From a bacterium (lineage in GTDB: Bacteria; Electryoneota; RPQS01), in NCBI GenBank assembly GCA_016721565.1, contig JADKHW010000020.1:1-64000 (forward strand): a stretch of 64,000 bases of DNA, given 5' to 3'. The position numbers and the translations under genes are program-made. Positions 39,401 to 48,256 of this stretch are shown here, piece after piece (the first letter of the stretch is position 1; every line of letters starts with the position of its first letter). The notes below the pieces were generated by a model, which did no database searches, was not told the origin of the DNA, and saw only the letters and a list, made by a program, of their open reading frames with translations.

Positions 39401-41313
39401 TCGGCGGCGGTGGGTCGAGACGGGTAAGTGTGAAGTTCACACCAGTATTCCCGCCTTGTACAACCGTAACAGGTTGCGACGCCGGGTGGTATCCGGCCAA
39501 GCTTGCAGTGACGGTGCGCTGTCCCGTGAGCACGTTGCTGATAGTATAGCTTCCATTTGCCGCCGGATGCGTGTTGGGCGAACCGTGACCGTTGGCACTT
39601 ACATCCACAGCAGTTATGGTACCGTTGCCACCGTCAAAGGAAACATTTCCGGAAACGGTTGCATAGACCGGTGTGGTCAATCCCCACATGATGACATCGT
39701 CAAGGTAGAAACCGGGGTTACCTTGTGCCCAGTCTGATGAACCGAAGTGGAACTTGAACATCGGCGCTTCGCCAATGTAGTCATCTAGCGGGATTTCAAT
39801 GTGTTCCCAACCACTGGAAACGTCTGTCCATGCGGGTTCGCCGGACAACGGGTTCTGAGAGCCAGTGAACATTGCGTCAATCGTATAGCCGCCTTCCGGA
39901 GTAACAATTTCCCATGTCTGCCCACCATCGAGCGAGGCCTTGAAGTTACAGCCGTCCCAACCAAAATCGGTTCTCCACCATCCATAGAATTCGATCACAG
40001 CATGGTCATTGGCGACCACTAAATTGTTGTCGAAGACAAGAGAGTAATCGGCGAACGCTGGGAAGCCATTGAGGAAAGTCCGTTCCCCAGGCATTAGGTA
40101 CTGAAAATGGCTCAGGAGCCATTGCATTTTGGGGAACACCCCAGATCCAGCCGTCTTCCGAGGTCCATCCGCCGTTGTTTGTATCAAAATCGTTGGCATA
40201 ACTCGGCGTACCGACAATTGCATTGACGTGCTGAGCGGCGCCAAAGTATGGGTTGGCATACGTACGAACATAATAGACCTTGGAGCCGTCAAGCACGTTT
40301 GTCAAGTGCGCCGTTTCCACGCCGGGGGCAACTGTTGCAACAAGCTCACCGCTGCCGGGTCGGCCTTCCCAAACTTGGACGTTGGTGAGTGTTACAGGGT
40401 TACCATTGGTGTCTTCGGTTGGATCATTCCAAGTTAAGTCAACGGTGTGATCAGTCACGGACACGGCCAAATCTTCCACCGACAGCGGCACGCCGTCAGG
40501 TTGGCCAAGGAGCAACGACATTTCACTCACAGGAAGAAGACCCGTACCGTCATAGCAAACCTGAATACCATCCGTTGAAGTCTCATTCTCCAGACCTACC
40601 GTGCAAGTAGTGTTGCCGTATGAGCCGCCTTCAGTTACAAGCTGATAGTTGTAGCGAATGTTTCCATCAGGCGTGAGCACGATTTGGAAAGTATAGAGTT
40701 CGTCTTCAGTTCCGATGTGCGGAATGTTTATCCAGCTCATAATGAAGCGATTATTCGCGTCGTCGGCATAGTAATAAAATTCCCCACCGGAAGGCGGATA
40801 CAAGTCATCCCAAAAAATATCCAGAGTCGCGTGCGGATCAAAGTTGTCGGGAATTGTGCCATTGAAATAAATGGCCCAACCACCCGGGTCTTGGAAACCC
40901 GCCCAGCCGTTAGAGGTCATAAAGACCTGGGAGTAAGTTTGGTCGTAAAAAGTGAAATCAAATCCGAGCGCGAACGGACCAACGGTTTGGTCATCGTCGA
41001 AAATATCGGCGGAAGTGCCGTCTTCCGTTATATCAATCCACTCGTAATCCACTTCGGCGGCAATGTAAACATCGAGAGGGTTGTGAGGCGGCCGGTGATT
41101 AGCTTGTTGGCTCGGCCACTCAAACATACTTCCAAGCTGTGATCTGGCTTCATCAGCCAAGCGTCTCTCTGCGGGTGTGAAAGCCTCACCGCGAGCCGCT
41201 TTTTGTTTTAGTCTTACAACATCGCCCTGCGTAACCGCAAAGGCCGAGGTCGTCAGGACCAACAGCGCGCCGATTGCCAGCAACGCCCAATGTGTGATTT
41301 TCCCTTTTGTCAT
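36412..41313 (-). CDS. Giant secreted multidomain protein with type IX sorting domain (two frameshifts)
   Basis: The start is ATG at 41313 with GGAGAAG upstream. Its signal peptide is MTKGKITHWALLAIGALLVL (cut near SAFA). Reassembled, it is about 1630 residues. A first YEWIDITEDGT beta domain is followed by FN3, a MAM-like lectin domain (FYGWWRTDFGWDGCNFKASL), a carboxypeptidase-regulatory-like repeat (ATVSGNVSFDGGNG) and more FN3 units. A second YEWVDITGVGT domain, a second regulatory-like repeat and a type IX sorting end (HQNYPNPFNATTVLSFDVPQ to VQKMVLLK) follow. Frames join near 40081 and near 39059, where CCGG would be CCGGG. No catalytic motif is seen in any part, so it is more likely adhesive or structural than enzymatic. 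Its start region is shared with a divergent operon. Confidence 0.82.
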
Positions 41314-41657
41314 GTCGCTTCTCCTTCTATGAATCGCCCGGGGGAACCAAATATTTATAAGGTCGTAGTTTGTAACTTCAGATGCAGTAGTTTGCAGAAT
41401 TAGGAAAATCATTGCAGGATGCAGGCAGAAATAGGTTTAAGCCTCGCCATACAACGCAACAGTTAGGCCCAATGAATCAGAAAGAGTCATTAGTTGATTA
41501 TTAATAGATACTTAAAATCTTATTGGTTGTCGGTTCAATTGGAGTTTCGAGGCGGTTGAGGCTTGCATTCAGGAGGAATCGGTTGCAAATTGTATGGATA
41601 GGAGTAATGTGACTTTGTGTGATGGCGATGTATGGAAACGTAACCTGAGATTGGCAA
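41314..41657. other. Divergent intergenic region
   Basis: About 340 bases between two outward-facing secreted-protein genes, so promoters for both must lie here. TATAAA on the minus strand near 41355 is a weak -10 candidate. AGGAGG at 41571 precedes a TTG, but that frame closes after nine codons, so I do not call a gene. Confidence 0.4.
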
Positions 41658-44600
41658 ATGGGCAGAATGAGTACGGGTTTGTGGCAATGGGTCAGTATGG
41701 TCTTCCTGTGGGTTTCCCTAACGGTTGTGGCAAGGGCTGACTCGACCTTTGTGCTGTCAGGGAATGTGGAGGGCAATTGGTCCCTGGCCACAAGTCCTTA
41801 CGTTGTGCAGGGAAATATTACAGTTTTAGCGACCGATAGTCTGACCATTGAGCCGGGCGTCAGAGTGTACTTTACGGGCGCGTATTCCCTTGGAATTTCT
41901 GGCTATTTTGGGGTCGGGGGAACGCCGAACGATTCGGTTGTGTTTACAACGGACACTCTTCTGAATCCCTCGCGGTGGCGCGGACTCAGTCTTAGTAATG
42001 CAAATGACTCGAGTTACATCCGGTACGCCGTAATCGAAAACGCATCATCGGCGGGGACTTTTGTGACGGGTGGAACGACGCTTCGGTTGGAGCATTGCTC
42101 GTTTTACCGGAACAAAGCGGAATTGGCCGGTGGAGCAATGTATGTGACTGCATCGACATTGCTAATGGACTCGTGCTATTTTGAACGGAACGCTTCGCGC
42201 ACCGAGGGCGGTGCGATGTATATTCACAATAACATCGGCACCATCATTTCAGACACGCGAGCCTTCAAGAATGTTTCAACGAACGGCAGCGGCGGTGGGG
42301 CATATGTGCGCGGCGCAAGCCCGATGTTGGTGCATTGTACTTTTGACAGCAATTACGCGCGGGTTAACGGCGGCGGGATTATGTTTAAGAACTGCACGGC
42401 TCGGATTGACAGTTCAATTATGCGTGCGAATAACGCGCGTGGTCATGGAGGTGGCATTGCTTGCGAGAACTCGTCACCGCTGATCTACGACTGCACGGTT
42501 GAAGCTAACTACACGACCGACTTTGACGGCGGCGGAGTTTATGTGTGGGGTGATTGTATCGTAAGGCAGAATACTGCGGGATTGTACGGCGCGGGAGTTT
42601 TCTTGCGCAATAACGCTCATCCGACGTTCACCAATTGTGATTTTGACAGCAACACAAGTTTGGGAAATGGCGGTGGGTTGTCAATCAGACAATCACAGCC
42701 AACGCTGACAAACTGTCGTATTCGCAGGAACACGGCAGATGCAGAAGGCGGCGGTGTGCATTTGTGGGAAGCCGCGGACGCGACATTCTTCTCATGCGAG
42801 ATTTCAAATAATTCCTCTGATTTGAACGGCGGCGGAATTTCGACGAATCAGAGCACGCTGAATGCAGCGAATTGTCTAATCACAAAGAACCAAACTGCGG
42901 CGCTTGGCGGCGGCCTGGCAACCACGAACAGCAGCAAGATCTATTTGCAGCATTGTACGATTGGCGGCAGCGTGAATGGCGGCATGCGGCTGGAGTCTAC
43001 CGTTGCTGATATTGAGAATTCGATAGTGGCGTTGTCGTTAGGGGACAATCTCTACTTTGACGCGGCAGTCGCATCCCGAATTGCGTACTCACTACTGCAA
43101 GGTAACATTCAATACGCAGGCAATGATCCCACGAATGGTCCGACACTGCTTGGTTCAATTGTGGCTGTGAACGCAAATGGAGATTCGTGCGACACGTATT
43201 TCAATCTGTTTGTTGATCCTCAATTTGAGGATGCCGCAAGTGGAAATTGGAATCTCACCTTTGGTAGCCCGGCAGTTGGAGCAGGGAATTGGAATTCGTT
43301 GACGGAGGACTTAAGCGGAGCAATTCGACCGCAACCAGCGATGACGCTTCCTGATATGGGCGCGCTGGAAAGTGCTGATGGCTTTTCGCCCGACGGATTG
43401 TTCGGACCACTCTCTGGCAGTATTGGACCAAACACGATCAAGGTTGTTGCGGATGTTGTGGTTGACTCTCCAAACACATTGACCATTGTGCCGGGGACCA
43501 CGCTAATGTTTTGCGGACCAAGTGGTCTAGATGTAACCGGAGTTGTGAATGCCCTCGGCGCGTTCACAGATTCGATCGTCTTCGCAACGGACACTGTAAC
43601 GAATCCGGGGCGTTGGCGCGGTGTGACGATGAGCGGCAACTCAGGAAATAGCGAATTTGAGTATTGCTCAATTTCTGATTCGCGCGCTTTGACGACCAAG
43701 CGAACGGAGGGCGGAGCGATTCGGATGGCCTCTGTCTCGCCAAGCTTTTCCAACTGCTCGATTGAACGTCATCAGGCTTTGCAAGGCGGCGCGGTCTTCC
43801 TTGAGCAGTCTTCTCCGACTTTCACGAACTGCTATTTTGAAGCAGGGGCTGCGGACTCAGGCGGCGTGATTTGCGCCCGCTCGGGTTCTGCTCCGATATT
43901 TGATGGCTGCACGATCAAGAGCGGAATGGCTACGGCGGGTGGCGGATATTTGGCACAGGGAGCTACGGGGCAACTTCTCAATTGCCGAATCGAGAATAAT
44001 AGCTCATTCTCCACGGGCGGTGCAGTGTTTCTGGATGCTGCTCCGGCGATAATTCGAAACAACCTGTTTTTGAACAACACTTCGACGACAGGTGGTGCAA
44101 TTTGGATTGGGAGCACAAGCGCAACGGTTGAGTTCAATACGATTGCTGGAAACACGGCAATTGACGGGGCCGGAATCTATATGCGCTTCGGATCAACTCA
44201 AGTGAAGAACAACATCATCGCAGAAAATCACGGTGACGGAATCTATTTCTTTGTGGCTCCGACTGCGGCGATTCGGTACAACTGCGTAGCCTCAAATGAC
44301 AGCGCGAGTTTTGCATTCTTCAGCAACTCACCATCGCAAGGTCCGGTGGGACTGGGCGCGCTTGACAGTTTGAATGCGAATGGTGATCCCTGCGACCGTT
44401 ATCGCAATATACAGTTGAACCCACTGTGGGTCAGCGGGGTCGGGCATGATTATTATCTTGCGCATATCGCGACAGGTCAAGCGGAAGATTCCCCTTGCCT
44501 AAATGCAGCGGATCCTGCGGCTATTACGCCGACGGGAACAACGAGCACAAATTACGCGACCGACAATCTTGTGGCGGACCAAGGCTATCACGGTCCGCAA

Positions 44601-44834
44601 CTTTCCGGACCTCCAAATCCGGTAACTGATTTAGTTATTCGTGCTGCGGCGGATAGCGTGCGATTGTTTTGGAGTTATGCCGGGACGGGATTGTTCTTGG
44701 TTAAAACCGATTCGGTGGATACCGGTAGCTTCTTGACAACGGTTGCCGCAACGACGGATACGTTTGCTGTTTTGCCTTATGCGACCCCGATACATTCGAC
44801 GCGCGGGTACTTTCATGTGATTGTGGAGCATTAG
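41658..44834 (+). CDS. Secreted right-handed beta-helix (polymorphic-repeat) protein
   Basis: A 1058-residue protein with a signal peptide (LWQWVSMVFLWVSLTVVARA). Two similar halves follow, each opening with a block such as ITVLATDSLTIEPGVRVYF or TLTIVPGTTLMFCGPSGLDV, then RWRGLSLS or RWRGVTMSG. Many short coils of about 22-25 residues have the pattern GGG(I/V)...N...C.f..N.a, for example GGGIMFKNCTARIDSSIMRA. This is the Pmp/choice-of-anchor type beta helix found in pectate-lyase-like surface proteins. No lyase active site is visible. The C-terminus is an FN3-like domain ending RGYFHVIVEH and lacks a type IX sorting motif. It is the first gene of a five-gene plus-strand operon; the sulfurtransferase starts six bases after its stop. 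Confidence 0.85.
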   Translation: MGRMSTGLWQWVSMVFLWVSLTVVARADSTFVLSGNVEGNWSLATSPYVVQGNITVLATDSLTIEPGVRVYFTGAYSLGISGYFGVGGTPNDSVVFTTDTLLNPSRWRGLSLSNANDSSYIRYAVIENASSAGTFVTGGTTLRLEHCSFYRNKAELAGGAMYVTASTLLMDSCYFERNASRTEGGAMYIHNNIGTIISDTRAFKNVSTNGSGGGAYVRGASPMLVHCTFDSNYARVNGGGIMFKNCTARIDSSIMRANNARGHGGGIACENSSPLIYDCTVEANYTTDFDGGGVYVWGDCIVRQNTAGLYGAGVFLRNNAHPTFTNCDFDSNTSLGNGGGLSIRQSQPTLTNCRIRRNTADAEGGGVHLWEAADATFFSCEISNNSSDLNGGGISTNQSTLNAANCLITKNQTAALGGGLATTNSSKIYLQHCTIGGSVNGGMRLESTVADIENSIVALSLGDNLYFDAAVASRIAYSLLQGNIQYAGNDPTNGPTLLGSIVAVNANGDSCDTYFNLFVDPQFEDAASGNWNLTFGSPAVGAGNWNSLTEDLSGAIRPQPAMTLPDMGALESADGFSPDGLFGPLSGSIGPNTIKVVADVVVDSPNTLTIVPGTTLMFCGPSGLDVTGVVNALGAFTDSIVFATDTVTNPGRWRGVTMSGNSGNSEFEYCSISDSRALTTKRTEGGAIRMASVSPSFSNCSIERHQALQGGAVFLEQSSPTFTNCYFEAGAADSGGVICARSGSAPIFDGCTIKSGMATAGGGYLAQGATGQLLNCRIENNSSFSTGGAVFLDAAPAIIRNNLFLNNTSTTGGAIWIGSTSATVEFNTIAGNTAIDGAGIYMRFGSTQVKNNIIAENHGDGIYFFVAPTAAIRYNCVASNDSASFAFFSNSPSQGPVGLGALDSLNANGDPCDRYRNIQLNPLWVSGVGHDYYLAHIATGQAEDSPCLNAADPAAITPTGTTSTNYATDNLVADQGYHGPQLSGPPNPVTDLVIRAAADSVRLFWSYAGTGLFLVKTDSVDTGSFLTTVAATTDTFAVLPYATPIHSTRGYFHVIVEH

Positions 44835-44840
44835 AATATT

Positions 44841-45683
44841 TTGAGTCAACTTGTTTCGACGGAGTGGTTAGCTGAGCATTTGCACGATCCAGATTTGGTA
44901 ATTGCCGACGTGCGCTGGGTGCATCAGGACTCAAAAGCGGCCTATGCAGATTTCTTGAGTGGGCATATTCCGGGTGCGGTGTTTATTGATGTCGATGCGG
45001 ATTTGTCTGAGGTCGGTGACTATTCGAAAGGACGCCACCCCCTCCCTGCTCCGGCAGACTTGGTTTCACGACTTGCAAACAAGGGAATCGGCAAGGGTGT
45101 GCGTGTCGTCGCAACTGAGGAAGAGAGTTTCAAACTTGCGGCGAGGTTGTGGTGGCTGCTGAAGTGGATTGGTGTTGATGACGTCATGGTGCTCGACGGT
45201 GGGTTGACAAAGTGGAAGGCCGAAGAGCGCGAAATAGAAATGCTCCAAACCAAACGCGCACCGGTCGAGCCGTATGAGATTCAGTTGCGCGAAGACATGA
45301 TGATTGACGCGGAAGAGGTTGCTCTGCGAATTGCAGATGGCGGACTTGTGTATGATGCCCGCGCGCCGGAGCGTTTTCGCGGTGAAGTGGAAGCGCTCGA
45401 TAAACGCGCAGGACACATTAATGGCGCACAGAACATTCCTCTTGCAACACTGCTAACAGGAGATCCGGCACAGCTCATGAACACGCAGGAATTGCAAAAG
45501 ATGTTTCAAGGTTACGGAGTTGGTGACAATAAACCCGTCGTCGCTTATTGCGGTTCGGGGGTGACGGCTTGTCAATTGTTGTGGGCGTTGGACTATGCGG
45601 GAATTCAGAATTTACAATTGTATCCGGGTTCATGGAGCGAGTGGATTGAACTCCATCCAAAGGCCGGAGTGAAGTTAACATAG
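44841..45683 (+). CDS. sseA: 3-Mercaptopyruvate sulfurtransferase (two rhodanese domains)
   Basis: A 280-residue cytoplasmic protein with two rhodanese domains. The first (LVIADVRWVHQDSKAAYADF) lacks a catalytic Cys and is structural. The second has the active-site loop YCGSGVTACQLLWAL. CG(S/T)GVT is typical of mercaptopyruvate sulfurtransferase, while thiosulfate sulfurtransferase more often has CRKGVT. It transfers sulfur from mercaptopyruvate, a cysteine breakdown product, to thiols or cyanide. The TTG start at 44841 is six bases after the beta-helix gene. Its place among exported proteases is odd; it could process cysteine released by proteolysis, which is inference. Confidence 0.88.
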   Translation: MSQLVSTEWLAEHLHDPDLVIADVRWVHQDSKAAYADFLSGHIPGAVFIDVDADLSEVGDYSKGRHPLPAPADLVSRLANKGIGKGVRVVATEEESFKLAARLWWLLKWIGVDDVMVLDGGLTKWKAEEREIEMLQTKRAPVEPYEIQLREDMMIDAEEVALRIADGGLVYDARAPERFRGEVEALDKRAGHINGAQNIPLATLLTGDPAQLMNTQELQKMFQGYGVGDNKPVVAYCGSGVTACQLLWALDYAGIQNLQLYPGSWSEWIELHPKAGVKLT

Positions 45684-45694
45684 AATTGGATCGA

Positions 45695-48229
45695 ATGATG
45701 AAGCGCTGGAATTTAGTTATAAGTTTATTGACGGCAAGTGTATTTCTATTTGCCATGAGCGCGTCCGCGCGGCCACCGAAGAAGAATATGAACAATTCGC
45801 GGCTGGCTGAAATCGAAATTAAATCTCCGCTGGATGCAAAGACAATTGAAGATGCCGGCGGTATTTTTGATCACTATCGCGGACCAAAGGCGCATGTTTA
45901 CCTTTTGCAGGAAGATTTTGAGCAATTGCGCGCACGCGGGTTCAGCATGCAGTGGCTGCCTGAAGAGCGTGTTGAACAGGGAAGATTAGATACTTATCAC
46001 GAGAATGCGGAAATCGAGACGCAGTTTATCGCGTGGGCAGCGGCTTATCCGACATTGTTTTCGTATCAAAGCATCGGCAATTCTGTACAGGGTAGGCCAA
46101 TGTGGGTGGGCATGGTGTCAGATAATGTTGGTTTAGATGAACCAGAAATTGAAGTCAAGTATATCGGCGCGATGCATGGTGACGAGTTGACCGGGCTTGA
46201 GAATTGCATGAAGCTTATTGATACTCTCTTGACGGGTTACGGCATCAATGCGGAATTGACCGAAATGGCCGATGATTACGAGATTTACATTCTGCCGTTG
46301 ATGAACCCCGACGGCCGCAATGTGGGAACATTGGGACAAAGATTCAATGCAAATGGCCAAGATTTGAATCGCGATTTTCCTGATCGGTGTTGGGATTCGA
46401 CCAATACGGCAGCCGGTCGTGAGATTGAAACGGCACACGTAATGGATTTCACAGCCTCGCGGAATTTTGTCATCTCCGCGAATTTCCACGGCGGCGAAGT
46501 CGTAGCCAACTATCCTTGGGACAGCAACTACAACGGATCGAGCGTGTTTTCGCCGAGTCCGGAAAACGCGTTGTTCTATCAGTTGGCACTGTCTTACGCG
46601 CAAGAGAATCCGACGATGTACAACCACAGCAATTTCCCGCCGGACGGCACGACGAATGGTGCGGAGTGGTATCATGTGTCGGGCGGCATGCAGGATTGGA
46701 ACTACGTGTGGATGGGTGACAAGGAAGTCACGATGGAAATCTCGTACACGAAATCGGGGCCTGAAGCCGCACTTGACAGTTTGTGGCGCGAGAATCGTCA
46801 GTCGATGATCAGCTATTTGCAGATGGCGCGCGAAGGTGTTCGTGGAGTCGTGACGGATGCAGAAACTGGAAACCCGGTGCGCGCCAATGTGATGCTCGCA
46901 AATATTCCCTACGTCACGCATAGCAGCACGCTTCATGGCGAATATTATCGCATGCTGCTTGCCGGAACTTACAGTTTGACATTTTCTGCGCCGGGCTATG
47001 TTAGTCAAGTTGTGAATAATGTCAACGTGGTTGGGGGAACGCCAACGATTCTTGATATTCAATTGAATCCCGCGCCGCGTGCGGAAATTGCCGTAGTGCC
47101 GAATACGATTTCAGAAGCCGTGCCGGTGTGTGACACGTATGACGTGAACATCGCGATACAGAATACCGGTGATGCGGCGCTGACGTGGAGCGCATCTGAA
47201 TTGAGTTTCGGCGCAACGAATTACGGTGCCGGAGTTGGCGGAGGCCGATGGATTGACAGCCGAGTTGCTGCGGGCGGCCCCATTTACAATTGGGTTGACA
47301 TTAGTACAATCGGCACGCAGATCGCATTTTCGAGCGATGATCAAAACCTGGGGCCGTTTGCACTTGGGTTCAGCTTCCCGTTCTATGGGACCAATTTCAC
47401 ACAGATTCGAGTGGCAGCGAACGGATGGCTGTCGTTTACCTCGAGTGCCACCGGAGCAACTTCATACACGAATCTTACTTTGCCTGCGACCGCCGCACCT
47501 GAGAACATTCTCGCGTGCTGGTGGGACGATTTGAGTCCGCAGCGCACAGGAACGAATATCCGCCGCTGGACGAACAACGTAGATAGTTTTGTGGTCTCGT
47601 ATCAAAATGTGCAAAGTTTTGCCAATAGCGGATTGTACAATTTTGAAGTGATTCTGAAATCCGACGGATCGATTACTTACCAATATGCCAGCATGGGCAC
47701 CAATCGCTTGGAATCGGCGACGATCGGGATGCAGAACAGCGACAAGATGAAGGGTGTAAACGTCGTTTACAATGCGGCATACATTGTAAACAATCTTGCC
47801 ATCAAGTTCTGTCCGGCGCCAGCGGTACAAACAGTTCCGCCATCGGGGAATGTGGCCATTGGTTCACAACAGAATGTGATTTTAAGATTGTCCTCTTGCT
47901 GTTTGCCGGACGGCCCGTCGTCGACTATGCTCAGGCTGACCTCGAATGATCCTGTCACGCCGGTTCTTGATGTCCCTGTTACGATTGATGCTGGTGGCAA
48001 TCTTCCTCCCACGGCGGTTAGTGACTTGACGATTACTATTGAGAGCGGCAATGTCCATTTGAATTGGTCTGTAGCCGAGAATGCAGATTTCTATTCCGTT
48101 TGGAGCAGCACGAGCTGGCCGCCGACGATTGGTAATGCGACTCAGATTGGAACGACTCCGTCCACGGAATTTGTTACTCCGGTTTCGGAGAATTTGCTGG
48201 AATATTACTTTGTGGTTTCCGAACAATAG
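45695..48229 (+). CDS. Secreted M14 zinc carboxypeptidase with beta domains
   Basis: The signal peptide is MMKRWNLVISLLTASVFLFA (cut near SASA); ATG at 45695 is preferred over an upstream TTG at 45686. The catalytic domain follows a short prodomain. AMHGDELTGLEN carries the zinc His and Glu, LMNPDGRNVG is conserved, ANFHGGEVVANYPWD carries the second zinc His, and KEVTMEISYTKSG carries the catalytic Glu. A regulatory-like beta domain follows (VRGVVTDAETGNPVRANVML), then a YNWVDISTIGT domain also present in the 36412 gene, a choice-of-anchor-like part and an FN3-like end (LEYYFVVSEQ). The 844 residues are long for M14 because of these additions. It removes C-terminal residues from peptides outside the cell and follows the sulfurtransferase closely. 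Confidence 0.9.
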   Translation: MMKRWNLVISLLTASVFLFAMSASARPPKKNMNNSRLAEIEIKSPLDAKTIEDAGGIFDHYRGPKAHVYLLQEDFEQLRARGFSMQWLPEERVEQGRLDTYHENAEIETQFIAWAAAYPTLFSYQSIGNSVQGRPMWVGMVSDNVGLDEPEIEVKYIGAMHGDELTGLENCMKLIDTLLTGYGINAELTEMADDYEIYILPLMNPDGRNVGTLGQRFNANGQDLNRDFPDRCWDSTNTAAGREIETAHVMDFTASRNFVISANFHGGEVVANYPWDSNYNGSSVFSPSPENALFYQLALSYAQENPTMYNHSNFPPDGTTNGAEWYHVSGGMQDWNYVWMGDKEVTMEISYTKSGPEAALDSLWRENRQSMISYLQMAREGVRGVVTDAETGNPVRANVMLANIPYVTHSSTLHGEYYRMLLAGTYSLTFSAPGYVSQVVNNVNVVGGTPTILDIQLNPAPRAEIAVVPNTISEAVPVCDTYDVNIAIQNTGDAALTWSASELSFGATNYGAGVGGGRWIDSRVAAGGPIYNWVDISTIGTQIAFSSDDQNLGPFALGFSFPFYGTNFTQIRVAANGWLSFTSSATGATSYTNLTLPATAAPENILACWWDDLSPQRTGTNIRRWTNNVDSFVVSYQNVQSFANSGLYNFEVILKSDGSITYQYASMGTNRLESATIGMQNSDKMKGVNVVYNAAYIVNNLAIKFCPAPAVQTVPPSGNVAIGSQQNVILRLSSCCLPDGPSSTMLRLTSNDPVTPVLDVPVTIDAGGNLPPTAVSDLTITIESGNVHLNWSVAENADFYSVWSSTSWPPTIGNATQIGTTPSTEFVTPVSENLLEYYFVVSEQ

Positions 48230-48256
48230 CTGGTTTCCCAACATACGGGGATTGAT

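Noticed and set aside
41583..41610. AGGAGG followed by a TTG upstream of the beta-helix gene
   Set aside because: The frame stops after nine codons and shows no regulatory peptide pattern such as a codon run.
46133..47062. Long open frame antisense to the M14 carboxypeptidase
   Set aside because: It lies wholly opposite a strongly conserved catalytic domain and has no family features or ribosome site.
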